NCBI RefSeq assembly: GCF_000688395.1
Contig: NZ_JIAG01000008.1
Coordinates: forward strand, 62,001 to 126,000
Origin: Haematomicrobium sanguinis DSM 21259
Lineage (GTDB): Bacteria > Actinomycetota > Actinomycetes > Actinomycetales > Micrococcaceae
Direction: 5' to 3'
DNA: 64,000 bases
The notes under the pieces were generated by a model that did not search any database, was not told the origin of the DNA, and saw only the letters and a program-made list of their open reading frames with translations. Within the stretch, counting starts at the first letter, position 1, and each line of letters begins with the position of its first letter. The position numbers were made by a program, and so were the translations under genes. This document shows, one piece after another, positions 18,821 to 28,447 of this stretch.

Positions 18821-19963
18821 GTGAGTGAAACCACCCAGCGCATGAACCAACTGCCGCTACGCGATTCCTTGCGCGGCGAGGAGCCCTACGGTGCCCCGCA
18901 GATTCATGCCCGCCACTTGCTCAATGTTAATGAGAACACGCATCCGCTCAGCGACCGGGTCACCCAGTCCATTCTCGATCGAGTCGAAAAGGCCGTTTCC
19001 GGACTCAACCGTTACCCCGACCGGGACGCCGTAGAACTGCGGACGGCGCTTGCCGCCTATCTCGGTCACGGCATCGGGGTAGACAATGTTTGGGCGGCAA
19101 ATGGTTCCAACGAAATTCTGCAACAAATCCTGCAAGCCTTTGGCGGTCCATCGCGCTCCATGTTGAGCTTTCAGCCCACCTATTCGATGTACCCGTTGCT
19201 AGCCCGCGGCACCGACACCGAATACATTTCCGTGCCCCGGAACACGGATTTCACCATCAGCGGCGAGTACGTGGCCGCGCAGATTCGCGAGCACACCCCC
19301 ACCATCACCGTCATCTGTTCGCCGAACAACCCCACTGGCACGGCGGTCACCCTGGAGACCATTCGCCGCGCCTACGAAGCCACCGAAGAAACCGGCGGGA
19401 TTCTGGTCATCGATGAGGCCTACGCCGAATTCGCTCAAGACCGGGACCAAAGCGCGCTTGCGCTCCTGGACGGGCGCGCGCGGTTAATCGTCTCGCGCAC
19501 CATGAGCAAGGCCTTCGCTCTGGCCGGCGCCCGGCTCGGCTATCTCGCCGCCGCCCCGGAGGTTGTCGCGGCCCTGCAACTGGTGCGCCTGCCCTACCAC
19601 CTCTCCGCCGTCACCCAAGCCGTCGCCATCGCCGCACTGGAGAACGCGGACGAACTTCTCGGCGCTGTCGATGACATCCGCACCCAACGCGACCGGATCG
19701 AGCGCGAACTGCGTGACATGGGCTACACCGTTTATGAGTCGGACGCGAACTTCGTCCTCTTCGGCGGCGTCAGCGATCCGCAACGCATCTGGCAAGATCT
19801 GCTCGATGCCTCCGTATTGATCCGCAACGTCGGACTCGAGGGAACGCTTCGGGTTACCGCCGGAACAGCGGAAGAAACAACGGCGTTCCTGGACGCCATG
19901 CGAACCATCAGCAAAACCACCCCGCCCGCATCCCCGCTCGCCCCAACAGAGAGCACACCATGA
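18821..19963 (+). CDS. hisC: Histidinol-phosphate aminotransferase HisC
   Basis: 380 aa PLP enzyme that transaminates imidazole-acetol phosphate in histidine synthesis. Seen: [48 protein letters not shown] and the PLP lysine in [17 protein letters not shown]. Two consecutive GTG codons (18818, 18821) are possible starts. Overlaps hisB (ATGA). Confidence 0.95.
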   Translation: MSETTQRMNQLPLRDSLRGEEPYGAPQIHARHLLNVNENTHPLSDRVTQSILDRVEKAVSGLNRYPDRDAVELRTALAAYLGHGIGVDNVWAANGSNEILQQILQAFGGPSRSMLSFQPTYSMYPLLARGTDTEYISVPRNTDFTISGEYVAAQIREHTPTITVICSPNNPTGTAVTLETIRRAYEATEETGGILVIDEAYAEFAQDRDQSALALLDGRARLIVSRTMSKAFALAGARLGYLAAAPEVVAALQLVRLPYHLSAVTQAVAIAALENADELLGAVDDIRTQRDRIERELRDMGYTVYESDANFVLFGGVSDPQRIWQDLLDASVLIRNVGLEGTLRVTAGTAEETTAFLDAMRTISKTTPPASPLAPTESTP

Positions 19964-20571
19964 CCAACACCAAGAAACGCACCGCCCGGATCGAACGCAA
20001 AACCAGTGAATCCTCCGTGCTCGTGGACATCGACCTAGACGGCACCGGCCAAGCCAACATTGATACCGGTGTCCCGTTCTATGACCACATGCTCAACGCC
20101 CTCGCGAAACACTCGCTCATCGACATGAGTATTCAAGCCTCGGGTGACACACACATTGACGTCCACCACACGGTAGAAGACGTCGCCATCACGCTCGGCG
20201 AGGCTCTCAAACAAGCACTAGGTGACAAAGCCGGTATTCGCCGGTTCGCCGACGCCTCCGTTCCGCTCGACGAAGCTCTCGCCACCGCGGTCGTCGACAT
20301 CTCCGGGCGCCCCTACTTGGTACACCACGGGGAACCCGTGGGTCAGGAATACCACTTGATTGGCGGACACTTCACCGGTTCGCTGACCCGCCACGTCTTC
20401 GAGGCGCTTGTGCTCCACGCGCACATTTGTCTGCACATGACCCTCGTATCCGGTCGGGACCCCCACCACATTGTCGAGGCGCAATTCAAGGCACTGGCAC
20501 GCGCCCTGCGAACCGCCATCGAACCGGACCCTCGCGTGAGCGGGGTTCCCTCCACTAAAGGCGCGCTCTGA
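19960..20571 (+). CDS. hisB: Imidazoleglycerol-phosphate dehydratase HisB
   Basis: 203 aa, dehydratase only (no HisN-like phosphatase domain). The metal-binding histidine motifs are present: [40 protein letters not shown] and HICLHMTL ... [12 protein letters not shown]. Overlaps hisC by 4 bp; hisH starts 1 nt after its stop. Confidence 0.96.
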   Translation: MTNTKKRTARIERKTSESSVLVDIDLDGTGQANIDTGVPFYDHMLNALAKHSLIDMSIQASGDTHIDVHHTVEDVAITLGEALKQALGDKAGIRRFADASVPLDEALATAVVDISGRPYLVHHGEPVGQEYHLIGGHFTGSLTRHVFEALVLHAHICLHMTLVSGRDPHHIVEAQFKALARALRTAIEPDPRVSGVPSTKGAL

Positions 20572-20572
20572 T

Positions 20573-21205
20573 ATGCCCAAGGTAGCCGTCCTGGATTACG
20601 GCTCCGGAAACGTGCGGAGCGTGGTCCGCGCGCTCGAGCACGTGGGCGCGGAAGTCTCCCTCACAAGCGACCCGCAAGAAATTCTGGCTGCGGACGGATT
20701 GGTCGTCCCCGGGGTCGGTGCCTTCGAAGCCGTCATGGAGGGACTCAAGAGCGTTGACGCACCGCGCCTGATTGGGCGCCGTGTTGCTGGTGGGCGCCCA
20801 GTCCTCGGTATCTGCGTGGGCCTGCAGGTACTCTTCGACGAAGGAATCGAACACGGCGTGCGCACCGCAGGACTCGGGGAGTGGCCCGGTATCGTGGAGC
20901 GTCTAGACGCGGACGTTGTCCCGCACATGGGCTGGAACACCGTGGATGCCCCCGAAGGCTCGAAACTCTTCCGCGGTATCGAGGACGAACGGTTCTACTT
21001 TGTGCACTCCTACGGCGTACAAGACTGGACCTTCGACCAAAACCACGATGCCATCCGCCCCCCTCTGGTCGCCTGGACCACGCACGGCAAACCGTTCATT
21101 GCGGCGGTGGAAAACGGTCCGCTCTCCGCCACCCAGTTCCACCCGGAAAAGTCCGGCGAAGCCGGAGCCAAGCTCCTGAAAAACTGGCTCGAAACGCTCG
21201 GCTAA
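20573..21205 (+). CDS. hisH: Imidazole glycerol phosphate synthase glutaminase HisH
   Basis: 210 aa class I glutamine amidotransferase that feeds ammonia to HisF. The catalytic triad is visible: Cys in [11 protein letters not shown], His and Glu in [23 protein letters not shown] opens the protein. hisF is not in this window. Confidence 0.96.
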   Translation: MPKVAVLDYGSGNVRSVVRALEHVGAEVSLTSDPQEILAADGLVVPGVGAFEAVMEGLKSVDAPRLIGRRVAGGRPVLGICVGLQVLFDEGIEHGVRTAGLGEWPGIVERLDADVVPHMGWNTVDAPEGSKLFRGIEDERFYFVHSYGVQDWTFDQNHDAIRPPLVAWTTHGKPFIAAVENGPLSATQFHPEKSGEAGAKLLKNWLETLG

Positions 21206-21251
21206 ACGCCTAAACTAGAACCGCATCCGACACCTCACCCGAAGAAGATAC

Positions 21252-22016
21252 ATGTCACCCTTTGTCGCCGAACCACGCCTAGAACTCCTGCCAGCCGTCG
21301 ACGTCGCCGACGGCCAAGCCGTGCGCCTCGTCCAAGGCGAGGCCGGAAGCGAAACCAGCTACGGCTCCCCGCTGGAGGCCGCCCTCCAGTGGCAAAAAGA
21401 CGGCGCCGAATGGATTCACCTGGTGGACCTGGACGCCGCATTCGGCCGCGGCGACAACCGCGACATCCTGCACAAAGTCATCAAGAAGCTGGACGTCAAG
21501 GTCGAGCTTTCCGGCGGCATTAGGGACGATCAGTCCCTGGCCGCCGCCATGAAAATGGGTGCCACCCGTGTCAATCTCGGCACCGCCGCCCTGGAAAACC
21601 CGGAATGGACCGAACGCGCGATCGACCAGTACGGCGAAGCGATTGCGGTCGGTCTCGACGTGCGCGGCACCACGCTGGCCGCACGCGGCTGGACTCAAGA
21701 GGGTGGCGACCTCTGGGAGGTCCTCGACCGGCTGGAAAAGGCCGGGTGCGCCCGCTACGTCGTCACCGACGTGACCAAGGACGGCACGCTCCAGGGCCCC
21801 AACCTGGAGTTGCTCAAAGAGGTCGCCCGCAAGACCGACAAGCCCGTGGTGGCATCCGGCGGCATCTCCTCGCTCGATGACATTGCCGCCCTGCGCGAGC
21901 TCGTCCCCGCCGGTGTCGAGGGTGCCATTGTCGGCAAAGCCCTCTACTCCGGCGCCTTCACCCTGCCGCAGGCCCTCGCCGTCGCAGGTGCTCCGGACAC
22001 CGCCCGTGAGCGCTAA
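21252..22016 (+). CDS. priA: Phosphoribosyl isomerase (HisA/PriA)
   Basis: 254 aa TIM barrel. Actinobacterial PriA isomerises both ProFAR (histidine) and PRA (tryptophan). Seen: [19 protein letters not shown], the catalytic aspartate in [29 protein letters not shown] and [11 protein letters not shown]. Whether it is bifunctional depends on whether trpF is absent elsewhere. Overlaps the next gene by 11 bp. Confidence 0.92.
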   Translation: MSPFVAEPRLELLPAVDVADGQAVRLVQGEAGSETSYGSPLEAALQWQKDGAEWIHLVDLDAAFGRGDNRDILHKVIKKLDVKVELSGGIRDDQSLAAAMKMGATRVNLGTAALENPEWTERAIDQYGEAIAVGLDVRGTTLAARGWTQEGGDLWEVLDRLEKAGCARYVVTDVTKDGTLQGPNLELLKEVARKTDKPVVASGGISSLDDIAALRELVPAGVEGAIVGKALYSGAFTLPQALAVAGAPDTARER

Positions 22017-22860
22017 TTTGCCCGAGCGGCACCTGCCCGGCCACATTCAAGCGGCGCTGAACACCGCGGATTCTGCGGGCCAGCCGTGGGAGGGGCGGGA
22101 CCTGAGCGGCCCCGGCAATCCTTTGCACAATTTTGAGAACGACGGCGGTGAGGCGCCCACCGCGCTCATCGACGCCTTAGCGCGGCTCACCGAGGGGACG
22201 GGCGGTGAAGACGGAGTCATTGCGGCACTTGCCCACGTCCGCGTGTTTGTTCCGGTCTTAGCGATCACCGGCGACAGCGCCGAAGAGATGGGCGAGCACG
22301 GCGACAAACACGCCGACATGGCACTTGTGACAATTGCCGCACCGGACGGGCGTGCCGCGCTCCCGATCTTTAGCGATGTGGCCAGTCTCGAGTCGTGGCA
22401 TCCGGAGGCGCGCCCCGTGGCCGTCTACGCCCCACGTGCCGCGCTGGCCGCCGTGCAAGAGAAGGCGCAACTACTGGTTTTGAACCCCGGAAGCGAATAC
22501 ACGTTTGTGGTGCGCCGCCCCGCCATGTGGGCACTGGCGCAACAACGCGAATGGAAGCCCTCCTACGATGATCCGCGCATTGTGGACACCGTCGAAAAAG
22601 TGACCGGCGGGATCAAGGGGATCATCGCCGTCGTGCTTCATCCCGGAAGCGGTATCGGAAGCCGCACCGCGGCCGGGACTCTCGTGGCAGGTGGCGGCGT
22701 CGGTCCGGAATTGCGGATGGCGCTCACGCTTGACCCGGATGCTGACCCGCAGGCCACGGTGACGGCGTTGCAGGAGGCGCTCCGTCGCGATGAAGCGTTT
22801 GCGACCATGGTGGATTCGCTGGAAATTTCGGTCCATCCGTTGGAGGAGCAACCCCGGTGA
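22006..22860 (+). CDS. SseB-family protein
   Basis: 284 aa from GTG 22006. An N-terminal SseB-like region ([10 protein letters not shown] ... [35 protein letters not shown], here in pieces) is followed by a second alpha/beta domain. The family commonly lies between priA and infC in actinobacteria; role unknown. Its stop overlaps the next GTG (GTGA). Confidence 0.82.
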   Translation: MSANLPERHLPGHIQAALNTADSAGQPWEGRDLSGPGNPLHNFENDGGEAPTALIDALARLTEGTGGEDGVIAALAHVRVFVPVLAITGDSAEEMGEHGDKHADMALVTIAAPDGRAALPIFSDVASLESWHPEARPVAVYAPRAALAAVQEKAQLLVLNPGSEYTFVVRRPAMWALAQQREWKPSYDDPRIVDTVEKVTGGIKGIIAVVLHPGSGIGSRTAAGTLVAGGGVGPELRMALTLDPDADPQATVTALQEALRRDEAFATMVDSLEISVHPLEEQPR

Positions 22861-24143
22861 GCACGTACTCGGTGTTGTTGAAGCAACCCGCGATTTCCCG
22901 GCTGCTGCTGATCGGGTTTGTGGCCCGACTGCCGCAAACAGTGATCTCGCTCGTGCTGATGTTTCACGTCAAGGACACGATGGGTCTGGGCTACGGGTGG
23001 GCCGGTTTGGTGATCGCCGCGTTCACGATCGGCGTGACGATTGGCGGCCCCTGGCGCGGACACCGGCTCGATTCGGTAGGGTTGCGGAAGGCGCTGATTC
23101 CCTCGATTGTGGCCGAGGTTCTGGTGTGGTCGATTGCTCCGTGGCTGCCGCTTCCCGGGCTGATGGTGGCGGCGTTCATTGGCGGGCTGTTGACGTTGCC
23201 GATTTTTACCGTGATGCGGCAATCGCTCGCGGCGATGAGCCAGGGGCCCACCCGGCGCGCAGCATTCAGCTTGGACTCCATCGCAACCGAATTTGCGTTC
23301 ATGATTGGGCCCATGATCGGCACGTTGGTGGCCGTGTTTATCGGCACGGTGCCGGCGCTGATCGCGATGGGTGCGTTGACCGCGCTCGGCGGGGTGCTGT
23401 TCTACGCCGTGAATCCGCCGCTGTCCTCTCTCCCGGATGCCGGCGCGGACCCGAACCCGCAGACGGGCGCGCTGGGTATCGAGGCGATCGTCGCGACCGA
23501 GACGCCGGAGCCGGAGGGCGCGCCGGCCGAAAAATTGGCACCCGCAAAGCGTGGCTTGCGGCAGCGCTTTGGCTGGATCACCCTGCCGCTGGTGCTTGTC
23601 TACGTCGTGGCGCTGGGGGCGGCGATCGTACTGTCCGGAACCGAAGTCGGCATTGTGTCCTCGCTCAAGGAAACCGGTCAAGAGGTGCAGGTCGGTTGGG
23701 TGTTCCTGTTCTGGTGCCTCGGCTCTGCCATTGGCGGGGTGATCTATGGTGCGACGAAACGGCACATCAGCGCCACCGTATTGCTGCTTCTCATGAGCGC
23801 GACTACTATGCTGCTGGCGCTTTCCACAGACATTGTGTTCATGTCCGCGGTGTCCATGTTGCCCGGGCTCTTTTGCGCACCGGTGCTCGCCGCAGCGAGC
23901 GAGCGTGTCGCGGAAATTGTGCCCGAGCGCTACCGCGGCAAGGCCATGGGTCTTTACGGGTCCTCGCTGACCATCGGCACCGCGGTTGGGTCGCCGCTTG
24001 CGGGGGTATTTGCTGACGGCTTTGGGCCGGGCGCCGGATTCCTCGCCGCCGGAATCGGCGGGCTGGCGGTCTGCGCGCTGGTTACCGGGATCCGCTTTCT
24101 CGATGCCAGGCATCCAACAACTCCTGCTGCTCGCGTTCGCTGA
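22857..24143 (+). CDS. Major facilitator superfamily transporter
   Basis: 428 aa with about 12 transmembrane segments and a hydrophilic loop in the middle (about 200-235). It starts [20 protein letters not shown] and has the MFS-like GHRLDSVGLRKAL loop between helices 2 and 3. The substrate cannot be inferred. Translationally coupled to the SseB-like gene; its 3' end overlaps the convergent epimerase gene by 62 bp. Confidence 0.85.
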   Translation: MSTYSVLLKQPAISRLLLIGFVARLPQTVISLVLMFHVKDTMGLGYGWAGLVIAAFTIGVTIGGPWRGHRLDSVGLRKALIPSIVAEVLVWSIAPWLPLPGLMVAAFIGGLLTLPIFTVMRQSLAAMSQGPTRRAAFSLDSIATEFAFMIGPMIGTLVAVFIGTVPALIAMGALTALGGVLFYAVNPPLSSLPDAGADPNPQTGALGIEAIVATETPEPEGAPAEKLAPAKRGLRQRFGWITLPLVLVYVVALGAAIVLSGTEVGIVSSLKETGQEVQVGWVFLFWCLGSAIGGVIYGATKRHISATVLLLLMSATTMLLALSTDIVFMSAVSMLPGLFCAPVLAAASERVAEIVPERYRGKAMGLYGSSLTIGTAVGSPLAGVFADGFGPGAGFLAAGIGGLAVCALVTGIRFLDARHPTTPAARVR

Positions 24144-25083
24144 GCCCCGAGGGGAGCGAGCTGCCGGCTGCGTTCTCTACGTAGGCGGCAAAACTTGCTG
24201 CGCTGTCTTGCAGTGTGTCCGCGAGCGGACGTGCGCTATACCCGAGCTCGCGGGAGCGGGCACCGGTGTGCGCAAACATGGACCAATATTCGGTGCTCGG
24301 CAGCCAGAGCGGCATTGACCGGGGGCCCATCCAGGGGGAGACACCGTGGACATTGAGCCAGTCGGTATCCGCTGAAACCGTGCTGCGCGTGGTGGATCCG
24401 GCGAGGTGCAGAAGTTCCTCGGTCGTGGTGTCGGTGCCGGTCACGTCCACGGTGCCGACGGCAGGCCCGGCGGCGATATTGACGGCAAATGCTGCGAGGT
24501 CGCGCGCGTCTACCAGTTGCATGGGGCCGCCCTGGTCTGCATGAACCAAAGCCGGGCCGGGCTGTGCGAAGCGCCACGGCCAGTACCCGGAGCGTCCGGT
24601 CACATCTCCGGGCCCGCCGATCAGTCCGGGGCGCAAAATCGATACCGCTCCGGGGAACCGCGCCGCGTAGGCTTCGCAGCGCACCTTGGCCGGCCCGTAA
24701 AACTCCATGGATTCCATGCGGTCCGAGTCCAACGGCGGCAGCAGGTCCGCGGTCTCATCCAGCCCGCTGCGCGCACCGGTATGTGGGTGCACGCTGAGCG
24801 AGGAGATGAAGACGTAGTGCCGTACCCGTCTTCCCAGATGTTCGACGACGCCCCGCACCCAACCCGGTTGTCTCGCCACGTCGATGGCCGCATCCCAGGT
24901 TCCCGGAAGCGCGTTCTCTGTCAGCTCGGTGGTGTCGCGGTCGAGATGAACGGTCGTGACGCCTTCGGGGAAGGTGCCGCTCGTGCCGCGTGAAAGCGTG
25001 GTGACCTCATGACCGGCCTGCACCGCGGCCGAGGCGAGATGCCAACCCAAGAATCCGTTGCCGCCCAAGATGAGAATGCGCAT
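24082..25083 (-). CDS. NAD-dependent epimerase/dehydratase (extended SDR)
   Basis: 333 aa. N-terminal Rossmann motif GGNGFLGWHLASAA, then DVARQPGWVRGVVEHLG, FISSLSVHP and the Tyr-x-x-x-Lys position EFYGPAKVRCE. Members act on nucleotide sugars or related metabolites; the substrate is unknown. Convergent with the MFS gene. Confidence 0.82.
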   Translation of the reverse strand: MRILILGGNGFLGWHLASAAVQAGHEVTTLSRGTSGTFPEGVTTVHLDRDTTELTENALPGTWDAAIDVARQPGWVRGVVEHLGRRVRHYVFISSLSVHPHTGARSGLDETADLLPPLDSDRMESMEFYGPAKVRCEAYAARFPGAVSILRPGLIGGPGDVTGRSGYWPWRFAQPGPALVHADQGGPMQLVDARDLAAFAVNIAAGPAVGTVDVTGTDTTTEELLHLAGSTTRSTVSADTDWLNVHGVSPWMGPRSMPLWLPSTEYWSMFAHTGARSRELGYSARPLADTLQDSAASFAAYVENAAGSSLPSGLSEREQQELLDAWHRESGSR

Positions 25084-25244
25084 GCGGCCAGTCTGGCACG
25101 CCAGGGGGGCGTGGTGTGAAGTAGCTCACTCAATCTCGCCGTGGGCGCAAAAGGCAACCACGCGCCGTCGTGCTTCAGGTGAAGGTGGCGCCGCGAAAGG
25201 TGCCGCCCACGCACCATCGAAATCCTCGCGTAAGCGCACACTCG

Positions 25245-25310
25245 AAATCGACTGTGCAGATAATGCACACTTTAACGGCGTGTCGCGTGCGTGTTCTGCA
25301 CACTCGATTT
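25245..25310. repeat. 66-bp inverted repeat downstream of the DUF1844 gene
   Basis: AAATCGACTGTGCAGA (25245-25260) pairs with TCTGCACACTCGATTT (25295-25310) at 15 of 16 positions; the loop is 34 nt and itself repeats TGCACAC. It lies 18 nt beyond the DUF1844 stop (minus strand), so terminator or palindromic-repeat roles are possible. No CTGACTAGG box. Confidence 0.7.
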
Positions 25311-25328
25311 TTAGGTGGCAGGCGATTT

Positions 25329-25745
25329 TTAGTTGACGGGGCCGGTGTACTTTTCTCCTGGGCCCGCACCCGGAGCATCCGGGACGACCGAGGCTTCGCG
25401 GAAGGCGAGTTGGAGCGAACGCAGCCCGTCGCGCAAGGGCCCCGCATGCTGGGAGCCGATTTCCGGGGCGGCCGCGGTGACGAGCCCGGCGAGCGCAATA
25501 ATGAGCTTGCGCGCCTCGTCGAGGTCTTTCAACTCGTCGGCATCCTCGCCCTCGGCAAGGCCCACCTTGATCGCAGCGGCGCTCATCAGGTGGACGGCGG
25601 TCGTGGTGATGACCTCGACGGCCGGGACTTCGGCAATGTCTCGCACCTGACCCGAGACGTCCACAAACTCGCCCTCGTTCTCATGTGTGTGGGCGGGGTC
25701 ATCAAAGGAGTGGCGGTGCTCGGAATTATTACTCTCGGTGCTCAT
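25329..25745 (-). CDS. DUF1844 family protein
   Basis: 138 aa from the ATG at 25745. The conserved core (VEVITTTAVHLMSAAAIKVGL, then LDEARKLIIALAGLV) matches the DUF1844 family normally found beside infC in actinobacteria. The N-terminus is His/Glu-rich and probably disordered. Function unknown. Divergent from infC. Confidence 0.85.
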   Translation of the reverse strand: MSTESNNSEHRHSFDDPAHTHENEGEFVDVSGQVRDIAEVPAVEVITTTAVHLMSAAAIKVGLAEGEDADELKDLDEARKLIIALAGLVTAAAPEIGSQHAGPLRDGLRSLQLAFREASVVPDAPGAGPGEKYTGPVN

Positions 25746-26065
25746 ACTGCTAAGCTTGTCATAGACCAACTTGTCCGGTCATATCCCCGTGCGTGAAATC
25801 GCGCACAAGCCAGAGCGAAAAACTCCGGCGGCGATGTGTGTGTGCGGCAAGTTTTGCAAGAGGAGTCCTCTCCCACCTGTTCGGCCCGGGCAACCGGAGC
25901 TGCCAGGTACAGGTTGTGCCCGGAGCGATCCGGGATAGAGCCAGCGCTCGTCAACCCTATTCGAGGCCTTTCCTTGCACCTGCAAAGGAGGGCCTTCTTC
26001 TTTTGTGCGGGGTTCCTTGGCCGGATGTTTCCGGCATAGATAGCAAAAAGTGACAGGAGTTTCAC
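25746..26065 (+). promoter_or_regulatory. infC leader region
   Basis: 320 nt without a convincing gene between divergent DUF1844 and infC. It holds an attenuator-like hairpin (separate entry) and other GC-rich inverted pairs, as expected for the autoregulated leader of an infC-rpmI-rplT operon. Which protein (L20 or IF-3) binds here cannot be read from the sequence. Confidence 0.55.
25965..26004 (+). terminator. Putative attenuator upstream of infC
   Basis: GGCCTTTCCTTGC (25965-25977) pairs with GCAAAGGAGGGCC (25982-25994), followed by TTCTTCTTTT. It is an intrinsic-terminator shape 61 nt before the infC start, so it fits transcription attenuation of the ribosomal operon. Confidence 0.7.
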
Positions 26066-27202
26066 ATTAGCGAGCCACGTATCAACAATCAGATCCGCGT
26101 CCCTGAGGTGCGTTTGGTAGGACCAGCAGGGGAGCAGGTGGGTATTGTTCGCGTTGAAGATGCCATGCGCCTTGCCGCTGAGTCTGACCTTGATCTTGTT
26201 GAAGTTGCACCGCAGGCAAAGCCTCCAGTTGCCAAACTGATGGACTACGGCAAGTACAAGTATGAAGCCGCAGTCAAGGCCCGTGAGGCCCGAAAGAACC
26301 AAACCAACACGGTTCTCAAGGAAATTCGTTTCCGTCTCAAGATTGACGACCACGACTACAAGACCAAGACCGGCCACGCCCTGCGTTTCTTGAATGCTGG
26401 CGACAAGGTCAAGGCCATGATCCAGTTCCGCGGCCGCGAGCAGCAGCGCCCGGAAATGGGTATTCGTTTGCTCAACCGTTTCGCCGAGGACGTTGCCGAG
26501 GCCGGTATTGTCGAGTCGGCGCCGCGCCAGGACGGCCGCAATATGGTCATGGTGATCGGCCCGATCAAGAACAAGGCCGAGGCGCGAGCCGAAGCCCGCC
26601 GCGCCGCGCAGCGCGCCGAATCCCTCGCCCAGAATGAGGCGAAAGCCAAGTCTGACGCGAAGGCAGAGGCCAAGGCAAAGCGTCGCATCGACGTGACCGG
26701 CGACGGTCAACCCATGTCCCAAAGCATGGGGGATCTCATGCCTGAGGAACTGCGCGCCGCCATGGCCGAGCAGGCCGAGGAATCGCCAGCCGCCAAGCAG
26801 GCCGAGGCGAAGGCCACCGAGGACAGCATTGCCGAGGTCAAGGCCGAGATTGCCGAGAACGCAGACGCAAAGACTAAGGCCGATGGCGCAGGCAAGGCCG
26901 AGAGCACCGGCAAAGCCGAGAGCGCAGGCAAAGCCGAGAGCGCAGGCAAGACCGCGCCAAAGCCTGCAGCGGCAAAGGCTGCTCCCAAGCCCGCCGCGGC
27001 CAAGCCAGCCAAATCGGCTGCCAAGCCTGCGGCACCCAAGGCGGCAACGCCGTCGAACGTCACCGCCAAGCCAACGGCTGCCAAGCCCGCGGCCGGCAAG
27101 ACGAGCGCCGCTAAGAGCGCAACATCCAAGACCACTGGGACCAAGAGCACCGCGGCGAAGAGCACGCGGAGCACCAAGTCCCAGGACAAAGCAGGGGAGT
27201 AA
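26066..27202 (+). CDS. infC: Translation initiation factor IF-3 with long C-terminal tail
   Basis: 378 aa from the ATT codon at 26066, preceded by AGGAG; it gives [20 protein letters not shown], the true IF-3 N-terminus. An ATT start is the classic infC hallmark because IF-3 itself discriminates against such codons and so limits its own synthesis. N-domain, linker and C-domain end near residue 200; the remaining ~175 residues are Lys/Ala/Pro/Glu-rich with repeats such as [14 protein letters not shown] and AAKPA, about as long again as a normal IF-3. Confidence 0.95.
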   Translation: MSEPRINNQIRVPEVRLVGPAGEQVGIVRVEDAMRLAAESDLDLVEVAPQAKPPVAKLMDYGKYKYEAAVKAREARKNQTNTVLKEIRFRLKIDDHDYKTKTGHALRFLNAGDKVKAMIQFRGREQQRPEMGIRLLNRFAEDVAEAGIVESAPRQDGRNMVMVIGPIKNKAEARAEARRAAQRAESLAQNEAKAKSDAKAEAKAKRRIDVTGDGQPMSQSMGDLMPEELRAAMAEQAEESPAAKQAEAKATEDSIAEVKAEIAENADAKTKADGAGKAESTGKAESAGKAESAGKTAPKPAAAKAAPKPAAAKPAKSAAKPAAPKAATPSNVTAKPTAAKPAAGKTSAAKSATSKTTGTKSTAAKSTRSTKSQDKAGE

Positions 27203-27246
27203 GAGCCTTAGGCTCTGACCTCTAAACACAAAGGAGAATCGGTCTC

Positions 27247-27441
27247 ATGCCGAAAATGAAAACGCACAAGGGCACCGCGAAGCGCTTCAAGGTGACCGGC
27301 ACCGGAAAGCTCAAGCGCCAGCAGGCTAACCGCCGTCACTACCTGGAGCACAAGTCCTCGCGACTGACTCGCCGTCTGGCTGCGGACAAGATTGTGTCCA
27401 AGGCCGACACCCGCGCAATCAAGAAGTTGCTCGGTCTCTAA
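27247..27441 (+). CDS. rpmI: 50S ribosomal protein L35
   Basis: 64 aa. [20 protein letters not shown] is the standard L35 start, followed by [23 protein letters not shown] upstream. Second gene of the infC-rpmI-rplT operon. Confidence 0.98.
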   Translation: MPKMKTHKGTAKRFKVTGTGKLKRQQANRRHYLEHKSSRLTRRLAADKIVSKADTRAIKKLLGL

Positions 27442-27508
27442 TCCACACTGCCATTAGGCACTAACGAAGTCCCGCGGCAAGCGCGGGCAGAACAAAAGGA
27501 GTACGCAC

Positions 27509-28210
27509 GTGGCACGTGTGAAGCGGGCAGTGAACGCCCACAAGAAGCGCCGGGTTATCCTCGAGCGCGCCAAAGGTTACCGCGGACAGCGCTCACGCCT
27601 TTACCGCAAGGCGAAGGAGCAGCTGCTGCACTCGTTCGTATACAGCTACGGCGACCGCCGCAAGCGCAAGGGCGACTTCCGCCGCCTGTGGATCCAGCGC
27701 ATTAACGCTGCGTCCCGCGCGAACGGCCTCACCTACAACCGCCTCATCCAGGGCCTGAAGGCCGCCGAGGTTCAGGTTGACCGCCGCATGCTCGCCGACC
27801 TCGCCGTGACCGATGCCGCCGCATTCGCCGTGTTGGTCAAGGTCGCCAAGGACGCACTGCCTGCAGATGTCAACGCCCCGCGCACCGAGGATGCGAAGCC
27901 TGCCAAGGCTGCCGCGCCGAAGGCTGCCAAGGCCGCTCCGGCCAAGGCCGAGAAGGCAGAGAAGCCAGCCAAGGCAGAAAAGGCGGAGGACGCCGACGCC
28001 GCTCCGAAGGGTGCCGTCAAGGCCGAGGGCGGCGACGCTCCCAAGGGTTACACCATCAAGGGCAACGCCGAGTCCAACAAGTACCACGTGCCCGGTTCCA
28101 CCTGGTACGAGCAGACCGAAGCCGAATACTGGTTTGACTCCATCGAGTCCGCCAAGGCTGCCGGTTTTGAGCCCGCCGGTGGCGAGGCTCGTCAGCAAAT
28201 CAAGGAGTAA
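27509..28210 (+). CDS. rplT: 50S ribosomal protein L20 fused to a C-terminal sunset-type domain
   Basis: 233 aa, against ~118-130 for ordinary L20. Residues 1-118 are normal L20 ([44 protein letters not shown]). A Lys/Ala/Glu/Pro linker (about 120-180) leads to a ~45-aa module, [30 protein letters not shown] and [11 protein letters not shown], which resembles the actinobacterial sunset domain. AAAAGGAG precedes the GTG start. The tail could bind rRNA or a partner; this is inference. Confidence 0.95.
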   Translation: MARVKRAVNAHKKRRVILERAKGYRGQRSRLYRKAKEQLLHSFVYSYGDRRKRKGDFRRLWIQRINAASRANGLTYNRLIQGLKAAEVQVDRRMLADLAVTDAAAFAVLVKVAKDALPADVNAPRTEDAKPAKAAAPKAAKAAPAKAEKAEKPAKAEKAEDADAAPKGAVKAEGGDAPKGYTIKGNAESNKYHVPGSTWYEQTEAEYWFDSIESAKAAGFEPAGGEARQQIKE

Positions 28211-28237
28211 TCCTTCGCGCTGAATCCAGCTTGTTGA

Positions 28238-28271
28238 AGTGCCGCCCTCCCCATTCGGGAGGGCGGCACTT
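28238..28271 (+). terminator. Terminator after rplT
   Basis: AAGTGCCGCCCTCCC (28238-28252) pairs perfectly with GGGAGGGCGGCACTT (28257-28271) around a 4-nt loop, 28 nt after the rplT stop; followed by a weak T-rich tract (TGTGTGTTT). Confidence 0.85.
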
Positions 28272-28447
28272 GTGTGTTTGGGGGAGTACTGCCCCAACGG
28301 TGAGTACAGATCGAGCGCGTTGACGAGAGAATGTCCCAAGTGCTCGCCGACACGCGACCAACGGGCTCCGCGCGGCATGGGCGGCTGGCCGGGAGCCTGG
28401 TGCGCGGCGCGACGCTGGGGCCGGCCGGCTGACCTAGACTAAACCTC

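Noticed and set aside
28272-28447. Possible small RNA or gene between rplT and trmH
   Set aside because: Apart from the terminator, no stem, start signal or conserved frame could be supported.
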